Below are positions 1-7,797 of a DNA stretch of 11,254 bases, piece by piece. The position numbers and the translations under genes were made by a program. The stretch is from Opitutales bacterium. GTDB lineage: Bacteria > Verrucomicrobiota > Verrucomicrobiia > Opitutales > Oceanipulchritudinaceae. The DNA lies in NCBI GenBank assembly GCA_007123395.1, contig SKLD01000168.1, positions 1-11,254 on the forward strand. The letters are read 5' to 3'. Positions within the stretch are counted from its first letter, which is position 1. Every line of letters begins with the position of its first letter. The notes under the pieces were generated by a model, which worked only from the letters and a program-made list of their open reading frames with translations, ran no database searches and was not told where the DNA came from.

Positions 1-56
1 CGCCCTTAAATAGTGTTTCCAAAATTAAAACAATAAAGACAAACGACGAAAATAAT

Positions 57-117
57 GTGGAAGCGGCGTCCCGCCGCTTTGCCCGGATCGTAAAGAGCGG
101 CGGGACGCCGCTTCCAC
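57..117. repeat. Inverted pair of REP-like palindromes (BIME-like)
   Basis: Two perfect 22-bp arms in inverted orientation (57-78 and 96-117) flank a 17-base spacer. Each arm contains its own small palindrome: AGCGGCG-TCC-CGCCGCT at 62-78 and AGCGGCG-GGA-CGCCGCT at 96-112. The element can therefore form one long hairpin or two short ones. Two inverted REP units with a short spacer is the usual layout of a bacterial interspersed mosaic element. A run of four T follows the right arm (118-121), so transcription from upstream could also end here. The 1-56 stretch before it is AT-rich and shows nothing else I can name. I recall similar GGAAGCGGCG...CGCCGCTTCC elements scattered in Verrucomicrobiota genomes, but this was not searched. 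Confidence 0.8.
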
Positions 118-196
118 TTTTGTTTGTGTCCCCATTATTCTGAGATCCTTAATAAGCCGCGCGGCTTCCGCCCGACCTTCACCCGGACCGATTGAC

Positions 197-2662
197 TTGA
201 CACTTCACTTCAAACCTCAAAGCACCTTTGGGAGGTCTGGTTTCTGCAGGACAGGCCTCCTTCTCCCGCTCGTGATTGCTCTGACGCACATGAATACAAA
301 CGCATCCCCCATTGAAATCCGGGAACTCGCTCCGGCCCCGAACCGCGGTCACGACTGGGACACCGTTATGGCCCATGGCCGGCCCTTTGACGAAGATTGG
401 GAAAAGTGGTCTTATCCGATCGGGAACGGTCACCTCGGCGTAAATGTCTTCGGGCGCACGGACACAGAGCGCCTGCAGGTCACGGAAAAGTCCCTCGCCA
501 ATGCGGGGCCGTGGAACCGCGGCGGGTTGACCAGTTTTGCCGAGCTTTACCTCGATTTTCATCACGACGAGGTGAGCGGCTATCGCCGTGCGCTGAACAT
601 GGACGATGCCATCGTCTCCGTGGACTATGTGTCCGGGGGCGTGGTCTACCGGCGGGAGTATTTTGTCTCTTATCCCGACAACGTGTTCGTCGTCCGTCTC
701 ACCGCCGACCAGCGCGGGGCCCTCTCGCTTGTCGTGCGTGCGGAGATTCCTTATCTCGGGCTCGAGGATGAGAATATGACCGCCGGCGGCCGCACCCTGA
801 CCGAGGCGGACAACCGCACGGGCGCGGTCACGGCGACCGGCAATACCCTCACCCTCGCGGGCACCATTCCCTTTTTCAGCACAAACTATGACGGCCGTGT
901 GCGCGTGCTCAACATCGGTGGTCGTTTGGTGGCCGACGCCGACCGGGGCGTGATCGAAGTGCGGGAAGCCGACTCGGTGGTCCTGCTCTTTGCCGCCGGC
1001 ACCAACTACGAATTGCGCGAAGAATTGTTTCTCCTCAGCCCGGCGGAGAAGAACGATGCCGCGAAATTCCCCGCTGAAGCCATGGCCGCGCGCTTGGCCG
1101 CCGCCGAGGCGCTTGGTTTCGAGGCGCTCAGGGAGCGGCACCTCGCCGACTACCGGAATCTCTTCGGCCGCGTGAGCCTCGACTTGGGTTCGGCCCCATC
1201 CGACGACCCGACATCGGTCTTGTTGGAAAAATATCAGACCGGCGAGGGCAACACCCGCATGGAGGAACTCATGTTCCACTACGGGCGCTACCTCCTTATC
1301 GCCAGTTCCCGCGAGACCAGCCTGCCCTCCAACCTGCAGGGCGCGTGGAGCCAGTATTTGATCACGCCGTGGTCGGGCGGTTACTGGCACAACATTAACG
1401 TGCAGATGAATTATTGGGGGGCACTGAGCGCCAACCTTGCCGAGACCTTTGAGGCCTACCTGCCCTATTTCCAAGCGTTCCTCCCGCAGGCGCGCGAGAA
1501 CGCCCGCGAGTATGTGCGGCAGAACAACCCCGACGGCTATGTGGAGGGCGAGGACCACGGCTGGGTCATCGGCACCGGCGCCAACGCCTACCATGTCCCG
1601 CCGCCCGGAACCCACTCCGGTCCGGGGACGGGTGGCTTCACCTCGAAGCTGCTCATGGAGTATTTTCACTACACGCAGGATCGCGACTTCCTCCGCGACA
1701 TCGCCTACCCGGCCATGCGGTCCCTGAGCGTCTTTTACTCCAAGGCCCTGAGGCCCCACGGCGATCTCTTGCTCATCGAACCCTCCGCCTCGCCGGAGCA
1801 GCGGAACGAGGGCGTACACTACCACACCGTGGGGGCCACCTTCGACCAAGCCTTTGTCTGGGAGAATTTTAACGACACGCTCATCCTCGCCGCCGAACTG
1901 GGGATCGAGGACCCGTTCCTCGACACCCTGCGCGAACAGATGGCGCGGCTCGACCCCATCCTGATCGGGGCCTCCGGGCAGATCAAAGAGTATCGGGAGG
2001 AGGCAACCTACAGCGACATCGGAGATCCCTTCCACCGGCACATCTCGCACCTCTGCGCCTTGTACCCGGGGACCTTGATCAACTCCCAAAGCCCCGACTG
2101 GATGGAGGCCGCCAGCCGCACCCTCGACCTGCGCGGCTTTCACCGCAACCGCGACCGCACGCGGGTCACGACCGGTTGGGCCATGGCGCACCGCATGCTC
2201 GCGCGGGCGCGTCTGGGTGAAGGAGAGAAAGCCCATGAACTCTACCGCGAGTTCATCCGCCACCTGACGTCGCCCAACTTGTGGTCCGTCCACCCGCCCT
2301 TTCAGATCGACGGCAACCTCGGCGTCATGGCCGGGGTGGTGGAGATGGTCCTGCAAAGCCACGAGGGGTATATCCACATCCTGCCCGCGCTACCGGAGGC
2401 ATGGACGACCGGCTCCTTCACCGGCCTCGTGGCGCGGGGTAACTTTGTCGTGGACGCGGCATGGACAGACGGGGCGGTGGACGATGTGACGATCACCTCC
2501 CGCGCCGGGGGGATCTGTCGAGTCGCTTGGCCGGATAACGCGAGCTTGCGGGTGCGCGCCGCCGACGGTGCCGTCGTGGACACAACCCCCGACGCGCGCG
2601 GACACCGCACCTTCGCCACCGTGCCCGGCGGCTCCTACCGCTTGAGCCGCGCGGAACCCTGA
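197..2662 (+). CDS. GH95 family alpha-L-fucosidase (or alpha-L-galactosidase), exported
   Basis: This is an inverting glycoside hydrolase that would remove terminal alpha-linked L-fucose, or L-galactose in some members, from oligosaccharides or side chains. The 821 residues fit the usual GH95 size. The N-terminal beta-sandwich signature WSYPIGNGHLGVNVFGR lies at 71-87. The (alpha/alpha)6 catalytic domain carries WHNINVQMNYW at 397-407, with the paired Asn399 and Asn401 that assist catalysis in Bifidobacterium AfcA. The EPSASPE motif at 528-534 holds the likely general acid (Glu534), and FQIDGN at 702-707 holds Asp705. The C-terminal segment has the usual ILPALPEAW motif. No catalytic residue is missing. 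The TTG start at 197 is uncertain: no ATG lies upstream in frame and no Shine-Dalgarno is clear. It is preferred because it keeps a signal-peptide-like segment, with Arg13 and Arg18 followed by LLLPLVIAL at 21-29 and probable cleavage near Asn-Ala at 35-36. Starting at ATG 290 would make the enzyme cytoplasmic. The family call is strong; the exact substrate is not known. Confidence 0.93.
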   Translation: MTLHFKPQSTFGRSGFCRTGLLLPLVIALTHMNTNASPIEIRELAPAPNRGHDWDTVMAHGRPFDEDWEKWSYPIGNGHLGVNVFGRTDTERLQVTEKSLANAGPWNRGGLTSFAELYLDFHHDEVSGYRRALNMDDAIVSVDYVSGGVVYRREYFVSYPDNVFVVRLTADQRGALSLVVRAEIPYLGLEDENMTAGGRTLTEADNRTGAVTATGNTLTLAGTIPFFSTNYDGRVRVLNIGGRLVADADRGVIEVREADSVVLLFAAGTNYELREELFLLSPAEKNDAAKFPAEAMAARLAAAEALGFEALRERHLADYRNLFGRVSLDLGSAPSDDPTSVLLEKYQTGEGNTRMEELMFHYGRYLLIASSRETSLPSNLQGAWSQYLITPWSGGYWHNINVQMNYWGALSANLAETFEAYLPYFQAFLPQARENAREYVRQNNPDGYVEGEDHGWVIGTGANAYHVPPPGTHSGPGTGGFTSKLLMEYFHYTQDRDFLRDIAYPAMRSLSVFYSKALRPHGDLLLIEPSASPEQRNEGVHYHTVGATFDQAFVWENFNDTLILAAELGIEDPFLDTLREQMARLDPILIGASGQIKEYREEATYSDIGDPFHRHISHLCALYPGTLINSQSPDWMEAASRTLDLRGFHRNRDRTRVTTGWAMAHRMLARARLGEGEKAHELYREFIRHLTSPNLWSVHPPFQIDGNLGVMAGVVEMVLQSHEGYIHILPALPEAWTTGSFTGLVARGNFVVDAAWTDGAVDDVTITSRAGGICRVAWPDNASLRVRAADGAVVDTTPDARGHRTFATVPGGSYRLSRAEP

Positions 2663-2697
2663 GGGCGCCCCGTGCCATCAGCCATCCATTCCCCTGA

Positions 2698-2718
2698 GGC
2701 TGGCCGCAAAGCGGAGCC
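2698..2718 (+). terminator. Possible terminator hairpin after the GH95 gene
   Basis: GGCT (2698-2701) and CCGC (2704-2707) pair with GCGG (2711-2714) and AGCC (2715-2718), around an AAA loop with a GG bulge. It begins 35 bases after the GH95 stop. A T/C-rich stretch follows only about 12 bases later, so this is a weak intrinsic terminator at best. Confidence 0.3.
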
Positions 2719-2851
2719 GCGTCGGGGCATTCTTTCTCTCCTCTTCCAGAAGGGCCTGTCTTCGGGCAAGAAACTCCGTAACTTCGGCAAAGAACGGATT
2801 TGTCAGGTCATTGTTGTCCCGTGGGGGTATCTCTCCAAAGACGAACTGAAT

Positions 2852-2856
2852 AAAGG
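2852..2856 (+). promoter_or_regulatory. Ribosome binding site of the LacI-family gene
   Basis: AAAGG lies nine bases before ATG 2866. It favours that start over the in-frame ATG at 2917, which has no purine-rich stretch at the right distance. It is a partial Shine-Dalgarno match only. Confidence 0.45.
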
Positions 2857-2865
2857 CAGCGGAAA

Positions 2866-4005
2866 ATGCTTGATAAAAATGAAGCTGAGCCTCAAGACGT
2901 TTTATTAAACGCAACCATGGCTGGCAAAAAGAAGATTTCACAACAGGCGATCGCCGAAGCGCTGGGGGTATCGCAATCACTCGTCTCGATTGTTCTAAAC
3001 GGTCGACGGGAGGGGATTTCGCCGGAAAACTACACGCGCATCTGGGACTACGCCCTGAGAAACGGTTACTCGCCGAAAGGAATGAAGCTGGAGGCCCAAC
3101 CGGGGCAGGGGGAGCGGCCCAAGAGCATGGGGTATTTTCTGCGCGCGCCTCTGCGCCTTGCGACGAAGAGCAACTACTTCAGCCACATTCATCAAGGAAT
3201 GCACGACCTTCTCGCAGAGGACGGGATCCACACCCTTTTCCTTGGCTCCGAAGCGGATTTTGTGGGGAGTCGTTTGGAGCGGGTCGCGGAAAAGGTCGAG
3301 GATGTGCATGGCATCGTTGTCATGGGCGAGGTCGCTCCGGCTTTCCTCGGGGCCTTGCGGCGGCTCGGCAAGCCGCTCGTCTATGTGAGCGCGCGGGCTC
3401 CCGGAATCTGCCACTCCGTGAACTCCAACGAATATGAGTCCGGCAGCCAACTTGTCTCCCATCTGGTCGAACTGGGCCACCGCCACTTTGCCTTCTTTGC
3501 CGGGATGCACGCGCGCAACCGGAATGAAGAACGTATCGCGAGCATTCGCGCGGCCCTCGGCGAGCACGATCTTGCCTTCGACGAATCCCGCCTCTTCGAA
3601 CTTGAAGACGCCGAACGCGACGAAGGTTATGAGATGGCCGAAATCCTCCTCAAGCGCCGCCTCCATCCCTTCCCCACGGCATGGATCTGTGTCAACGCGT
3701 TGCTCGCCCGCGGCGCCATTACCCGCCTCCGCGAGGCCGATCTGGAAGTCGGCAAACACGTCAGCGTGGTCGCTTTCGACCAGACGCGGGTCTGCACCGA
3801 AGAAACTCCCCGCCTCACCAGCGCCGCCGCCGTCCCCGAGGAAATCGGTCGCACGGCCGCAAAGATCCTCCTGCAGACAACGAAAGAGAACTCCAACGCC
3901 CCCCTTCAGGATCTTATCCTCCCCTCCACTCTCGCCGTGCGCGACACCAGCGGCCCGCCCGTGGCGTTGCCCGCCAAAGCCGCCCGCGCCCTCATCGGTG
4001 CCTGA
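2866..4005 (+). CDS. LacI-family transcriptional regulator
   Basis: This is a cytoplasmic sugar-responsive regulator of 379 residues. The N-terminal helix-turn-helix is clear: ISQQAIAEALGVSQSLVSIVLNG at about residues 24-46, followed by NYTRIWDYALRNGYSPKGM. A periplasmic-binding-protein-like sensor domain runs from about 87 to 370, including the family's usual HLVELGHRHFAFFAG stretch. The hinge after the DNA-binding domain lacks the common ARSL-type hinge-helix sequence and reads SPKGMKLEAQ instead, a variant I associate with Verrucomicrobiota regulators. Start 2866 adds 17 residues before the usual beginning; ATG 2917 (Met18) is the alternative. The gene sits between the fucosidase and the TonB receptor, the typical place for a local regulator. 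By inference it controls these neighbours, and the dyad at 4216-4241 is a candidate target. The effector is unknown; fucose or a fucosylated oligosaccharide is a reasonable guess. Confidence 0.92.
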   Translation: MLDKNEAEPQDVLLNATMAGKKKISQQAIAEALGVSQSLVSIVLNGRREGISPENYTRIWDYALRNGYSPKGMKLEAQPGQGERPKSMGYFLRAPLRLATKSNYFSHIHQGMHDLLAEDGIHTLFLGSEADFVGSRLERVAEKVEDVHGIVVMGEVAPAFLGALRRLGKPLVYVSARAPGICHSVNSNEYESGSQLVSHLVELGHRHFAFFAGMHARNRNEERIASIRAALGEHDLAFDESRLFELEDAERDEGYEMAEILLKRRLHPFPTAWICVNALLARGAITRLREADLEVGKHVSVVAFDQTRVCTEETPRLTSAAAVPEEIGRTAAKILLQTTKENSNAPLQDLILPSTLAVRDTSGPPVALPAKAARALIGA

Positions 4006-4015
4006 TTCCAACGCT

Positions 4016-4040
4016 CTTGCCTCCCCTCAAGAGAGGCAAG
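4016..4040 (+). terminator. Hairpin downstream of the LacI-family gene
   Basis: The perfect 8-bp arms CTTGCCTC (4016-4023) and GAGGCAAG (4033-4040) enclose a nine-base loop. The hairpin starts 11 bases after the stop codon. No T-tract follows (the next bases are GAACGACGG), so it may be a factor-assisted terminator or an mRNA 3'-end stabiliser rather than a classical intrinsic terminator. It would separate the regulator from the receptor unit. Confidence 0.5.
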
Positions 4041-4215
4041 GAACGACGGCGCACGACCCCCGCGAGGACCGCCCTTGAGCACCCCGCCCGGTGGTCCGCG
4101 CTCCCCCTCCGCGGTCTCCTCCGGAAAGAAGACGCGCCGATCTTCATATTTATTAAAATGAGGCTTGACGGCGGGCTGGAAGTTGCCCAAAACAAAGGCT
4201 CGAAAAAACCGGTCA

Positions 4216-4241
4216 TTTGTTCCTCCGCACGGTGGAACAAA
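4216..4241. promoter_or_regulatory. Dyad-symmetric site upstream of the TonB receptor, candidate operator
   Basis: TTTGTTCC (4216-4223) and GGAACAAA (4234-4241) form a perfect 8-bp inverted repeat. Counting the inner bases, 11 of 13 half-site positions are symmetric. The centre between 4228 and 4229 is even-spaced, as in many LacI-family operators. It lies 34 bases before the chosen receptor start and downstream of the gene for a LacI-type regulator. It could equally be a short RNA hairpin in the leader. No second copy was found elsewhere in the window. Confidence 0.4.
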
Positions 4242-4274
4242 GCCGGGAACTCATTCAACTCCACTCAAAAGCTC

Positions 4275-7200
4275 ATGCCCGAACACTGCCCTCAAACACG
4301 GTTCATTCCGTTTCGAAGAAACGCCTACGGAATCGCCTCTCTCCTCACGATTTTCGCCCTTCTGCCCGGGACCATTGCCGCGCAGGAGGAAGAAGACGTT
4401 TTCGAGCTTCCGGCCTTCATCGTCGACGCGAGCGGAGACCGGGGCTACCAAGCGACAAACACCGTTTCGGGCACGAGCCTGAACATGGCCATCCGCGACC
4501 TGCCGATGTCGCTGGAGGCGATCACGGCGCAATTTATTGAGGATACGGGGGCGACAACCTTCAACGAGGCCCTCGCCTACTCCTCGGGTGTCTTTACGCA
4601 ACAGTTCACGCAAGGCTCGCCGGGGACCCGCGACGGGGGGAACTCGCCGGGGGCCAACCAATCGTTTTCGGCCGACCGCTCCCCCTCCTCCCGGGCGGGC
4701 GTGGGCGGGCGCTTCAGCAATGCCATCATCATCCGCGGCTTCAACGTGCCCTTCCAAAACCTCGACGGTTTCCGCTACGGCGGATCGATCGCCGCCTACG
4801 GGATCACCCTTGGGGGGATTTTGGACACGGTGAACGTGGAACGTATGGAAGTGGTGCGCGGCCCCAATTCCCTCCTCTACGGCGTGGGCGTGCTCTCCGG
4901 TATCGTGAACATCATTCCGCGCCGGCCCCTGAGCGAGCCGCGCCAGCGCGTCACGATCGGCGCGGGCGCCTATGGCTACCGCCGCGCCACGCTGGACGTC
5001 ACCGGTCCGCTGGCGCGCGAGTTTCTCGGCGGCACGCTGGAATACCGCGTCGCGACCGCCTTTGAGAAGCGCGGGAACTGGAGGGATTTCGCAACAAAGG
5101 ACCAAGAGTACTATGTCGGCCAAATGCAATATCGCAGCCCGAAGTGGTTTATCACCGCAGAAGTGCAATACGCCGACACGAAATTCGAAGGCACGGGAAC
5201 ATCACACCTTTACGACAACCTCAACGCCGCCATCAACCAGGAATTCCGCAACGAATTCGGTGAGCAGATCAGTTGGACATTGGATACAAACTACTTGGAC
5301 GCCGCGCCCATCGAGGCGCAATTCGGTGACCGCACAAGCTGGCCCGACGACGTCGGCGGCCGCCCCCAGTCCTTCCGCCTGACCGGTCCCGACACCCACC
5401 ACTGGCGGCGCGAACTGAACATCCGGGGCAATATCGATTTCATGCCCACGCCCAACCTCACCCTCTCCGCCGGTGCCTTTTACACATGGGCCGAGGAAGA
5501 GAATTTCGACGTGCGCATCTCCACGATCACCCGTGAGGAACGTGAGTTCAACATTCCCCAACTCCTGAGCGTGATCGCCGACCCGAACACGCCGGATTCG
5601 GAACGGCAGATCATCCAGAATTTCATGGACACGTATGTGACCACCTTCCCGATTCCCGAGGATCTCCGGGAACGCCTGCCGACGTCGGACCTCCGCGATC
5701 TCAACGATTACAAGACGGTGCGCTACTGGTGGCGCAAACGCCCCGAAAAAACCAGCACCGAGCAATTCCGCATTCGTGCCGTCTACACCTTTGAAACGCC
5801 CTTCCTCTTCGGCTCCGAGGCAAACCATACCCTCCTCGCAGGCCGCCACGACATCAAGGACATCGCCGATGTGACCCAGGGAAACGAGCGCATCAACAAT
5901 CAGTTCGACCGGCTAAGGGAGTTTGATTTAGAGCTGAATCCGCTCCGTTTCCGGCGCATTGACGACATGACACCGATCCGCTACGAGGACGAACCGCTGG
6001 CGCAGCCCGGCCGCCAATTTCTGCGCATTGAGCAGTGGTTCACCGGGCACTACGGCCTCTACCAAGGGCGCTTTTTTGACAACCGGGCAACCCTCATCAC
6101 AGGCCTGCGGCACGACCGCTACATCAGCTTCGAACAGCGCTACAACCGCATCAATGAGATCGAAGGCGGCCTGCAGCAAACGGGAAGAGATATTGGCATC
6201 GGCCTCATCCAGAATCCCGATAACCGGACCGACGGCTTTCTTGATGAATTTTCTTTCTGGGGACCCACCGGGGAAGAAGCGGAAACCGAGGTCACCGGCA
6301 TGATCGCCCTCGGCTACGAGGTCAACCGCGCCCTCTCCATTTACGGGCTCGTCGCCGAAGGCGTGACGCCCAACACCGGTCTGCGCGACGGTAATTACCA
6401 AGGCATCGATTCGGAAAAAGCGACCAGTTACGAAATCGGGGTGAAGGTGGATCTTCTCGACGGGCGAATCTCAGGAACGGTCTCCGCCTACCGCATCCAG
6501 CGCAAAAACGCTGTCTGGCAATGGAACAACGCCCCCGCCCCGTCCCGCTGGGCGGGCAGCGGCACCCCCGAGGAAAGAGACCCAATCGGGTCCTTTGCTC
6601 CCGCCGACTACCGGGGTGCCGGCGGCCGCGACCCCATTTCCTATGGTGTGGACTCAAGCTACTTCCCCTTCGCGGTGGGTCCCGTGAGGCGGATCAACCC
6701 CGAAACCGGTCGTCCCCAGCTCCTCCTCCCCGAGGCCATCGCGGGGATTGAATCCCTCTTCAGCAACACGCCCGTCCCCCAGCGGGTGATCTTCCTTGAT
6801 TACAGCAGACTGGACGACGAAGCCATAGCTACCGACGGGACGTTGCAAGGCAAACCATGGCGCCACTACCTCGAAGAGGCGTTTGCCGACGTAGGACGGG
6901 GGCGCAAAGACTTCCGCGCCCAGAGCACGGAGGAAGATATCAACCCAATCGTCTACCAACGCACGCTTGCGGGCTCGGGATTGAATGCGAGCATTGGCAA
7001 CTCCACCGGGGCCAACGTGACCTACACCGACGAAGCGGAGGGCATGGACTTCCAACTCATCGTCCGGCCCGTTCCCAATTGGCAAATTGTCCTCAACTAC
7101 GCATACACCACCCGCGAAGCGACTTCCCCTTTTTCCCTCGCCTCGGCGCAAGGATTCGGAACGGAATACGACGTCTGGGTACGCACCTTCGGCCGCGAAG

Positions 7201-7757
7201 CTTTCGGGCTGCAGGAGTGGGATACGACGGGCGACGGCGTGCCCAACTACATCACCCTAGCCGGGGCCGTGGGCGAAAATCCGACTGAGGCCGAATTGCA
7301 GGCCGCCCAAGTGCGTATGGGCGATGTCGATCCGGTCGATATGACAGGCGGACTCCAGGGGACTTCCCTCTTCTTCGGCTCCAAACACGACTTCGCCTTC
7401 TGGAACCGCTACGAGATCACCGAAATCCCGCGTTTGGAAGGCCTTGTTCTCGGTTTCGGCGGCAATTACAGGGGCTCGGCGCCGACTTCCGTGCCCATTG
7501 GCGGCACCGACCTTGCCGAGAATCAGTTCCAAACTCCGCCGACCGCCGGTCGTTGGTCCTTCAATGCCATGCTGCAATACAATTTCGAGATCGGCCGGAG
7601 CAGCTGGTCGGCCCGTTTGAACGTGAACAATCTGCTCAACAACCGCTACAAGCAAAACGTCGTCTCCTACGACGACAACGGCACGGAAGTCCTGCGCCGC
7701 ACCGAGACATGGTACGCCCCGCGGAGCTTCCGCCTCACCTTCACCGGGCTTTTTTAA
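4275..7757 (+). CDS. TonB-dependent outer-membrane receptor
   Basis: This is an energised outer-membrane transporter of 1160 residues, probably for oligosaccharides given its neighbours. The N-terminus has a signal peptide: basic RFIPFRR at 9-15, hydrophobic ASLLTIFALL at 21-30, and probable cleavage after Ala36. A TonB-box-like DVFELPAFIV follows at 41-50. The plug domain (about 56-225) includes VERMEVVRGPNSLLYG at 188-203 and SGIVNIIPRRP. The 22-strand barrel follows and ends in SFRLTFTGLF with the terminal Phe expected of the beta-signal. A Gly/Ser/Asn/Pro-rich insertion lies in the plug at about 112-145. An Asp-rich DTTGDGVPNY loop near 983-992 could bind calcium. There is no N-terminal carboxypeptidase-D-like domain and no SusD gene beside it. 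The frame stays open far upstream, but ATG 4275 is chosen because it puts the signal peptide at the N-terminus; ATG 4158 is an alternative. No clear Shine-Dalgarno is visible. The plug also resembles siderophore receptors, so the cargo is inferred from context only. Confidence 0.92.
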   Translation: MPEHCPQTRFIPFRRNAYGIASLLTIFALLPGTIAAQEEEDVFELPAFIVDASGDRGYQATNTVSGTSLNMAIRDLPMSLEAITAQFIEDTGATTFNEALAYSSGVFTQQFTQGSPGTRDGGNSPGANQSFSADRSPSSRAGVGGRFSNAIIIRGFNVPFQNLDGFRYGGSIAAYGITLGGILDTVNVERMEVVRGPNSLLYGVGVLSGIVNIIPRRPLSEPRQRVTIGAGAYGYRRATLDVTGPLAREFLGGTLEYRVATAFEKRGNWRDFATKDQEYYVGQMQYRSPKWFITAEVQYADTKFEGTGTSHLYDNLNAAINQEFRNEFGEQISWTLDTNYLDAAPIEAQFGDRTSWPDDVGGRPQSFRLTGPDTHHWRRELNIRGNIDFMPTPNLTLSAGAFYTWAEEENFDVRISTITREEREFNIPQLLSVIADPNTPDSERQIIQNFMDTYVTTFPIPEDLRERLPTSDLRDLNDYKTVRYWWRKRPEKTSTEQFRIRAVYTFETPFLFGSEANHTLLAGRHDIKDIADVTQGNERINNQFDRLREFDLELNPLRFRRIDDMTPIRYEDEPLAQPGRQFLRIEQWFTGHYGLYQGRFFDNRATLITGLRHDRYISFEQRYNRINEIEGGLQQTGRDIGIGLIQNPDNRTDGFLDEFSFWGPTGEEAETEVTGMIALGYEVNRALSIYGLVAEGVTPNTGLRDGNYQGIDSEKATSYEIGVKVDLLDGRISGTVSAYRIQRKNAVWQWNNAPAPSRWAGSGTPEERDPIGSFAPADYRGAGGRDPISYGVDSSYFPFAVGPVRRINPETGRPQLLLPEAIAGIESLFSNTPVPQRVIFLDYSRLDDEAIATDGTLQGKPWRHYLEEAFADVGRGRKDFRAQSTEEDINPIVYQRTLAGSGLNASIGNSTGANVTYTDEAEGMDFQLIVRPVPNWQIVLNYAYTTREATSPFSLASAQGFGTEYDVWVRTFGREAFGLQEWDTTGDGVPNYITLAGAVGENPTEAELQAAQVRMGDVDPVDMTGGLQGTSLFFGSKHDFAFWNRYEITEIPRLEGLVLGFGGNYRGSAPTSVPIGGTDLAENQFQTPPTAGRWSFNAMLQYNFEIGRSSWSARLNVNNLLNNRYKQNVVSYDDNGTEVLRRTETWYAPRSFRLTFTGLF

Positions 7758-7780
7758 CCCTAAGATACAACCTCAATCCT

Positions 7781-7790
7781 AAGAAAGAGA
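7781..7790 (+). promoter_or_regulatory. Purine-rich ribosome binding region
   Basis: AAGAAAGAGA ends seven bases before ATG 7798, inside the 40-base gap after the receptor stop. There is no room for an obvious terminator or promoter there, so the two genes are probably co-transcribed. Confidence 0.4.
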
Positions 7791-7797
7791 TACACGC

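Noticed and set aside
179..2377. 732-codon open frame antisense to the GH95 gene
   Set aside because: It lies fully opposite a strongly supported GH95 gene, shows no recognisable domain, and is expected from the high GC content and codon bias.
4165..4193. TTGACG as a -35 box for the receptor gene
   Set aside because: No acceptable -10 hexamer lies 16-18 bases downstream (CAAAAC at best), and vegetative promoters in this phylum are poorly defined.
3681..4274. N-terminal extension of the TonB receptor frame into the LacI gene
   Set aside because: The extension overlaps the LacI-family gene in another frame and is low-complexity in character. The signal peptide places the real start at 4275, or at most 4158.
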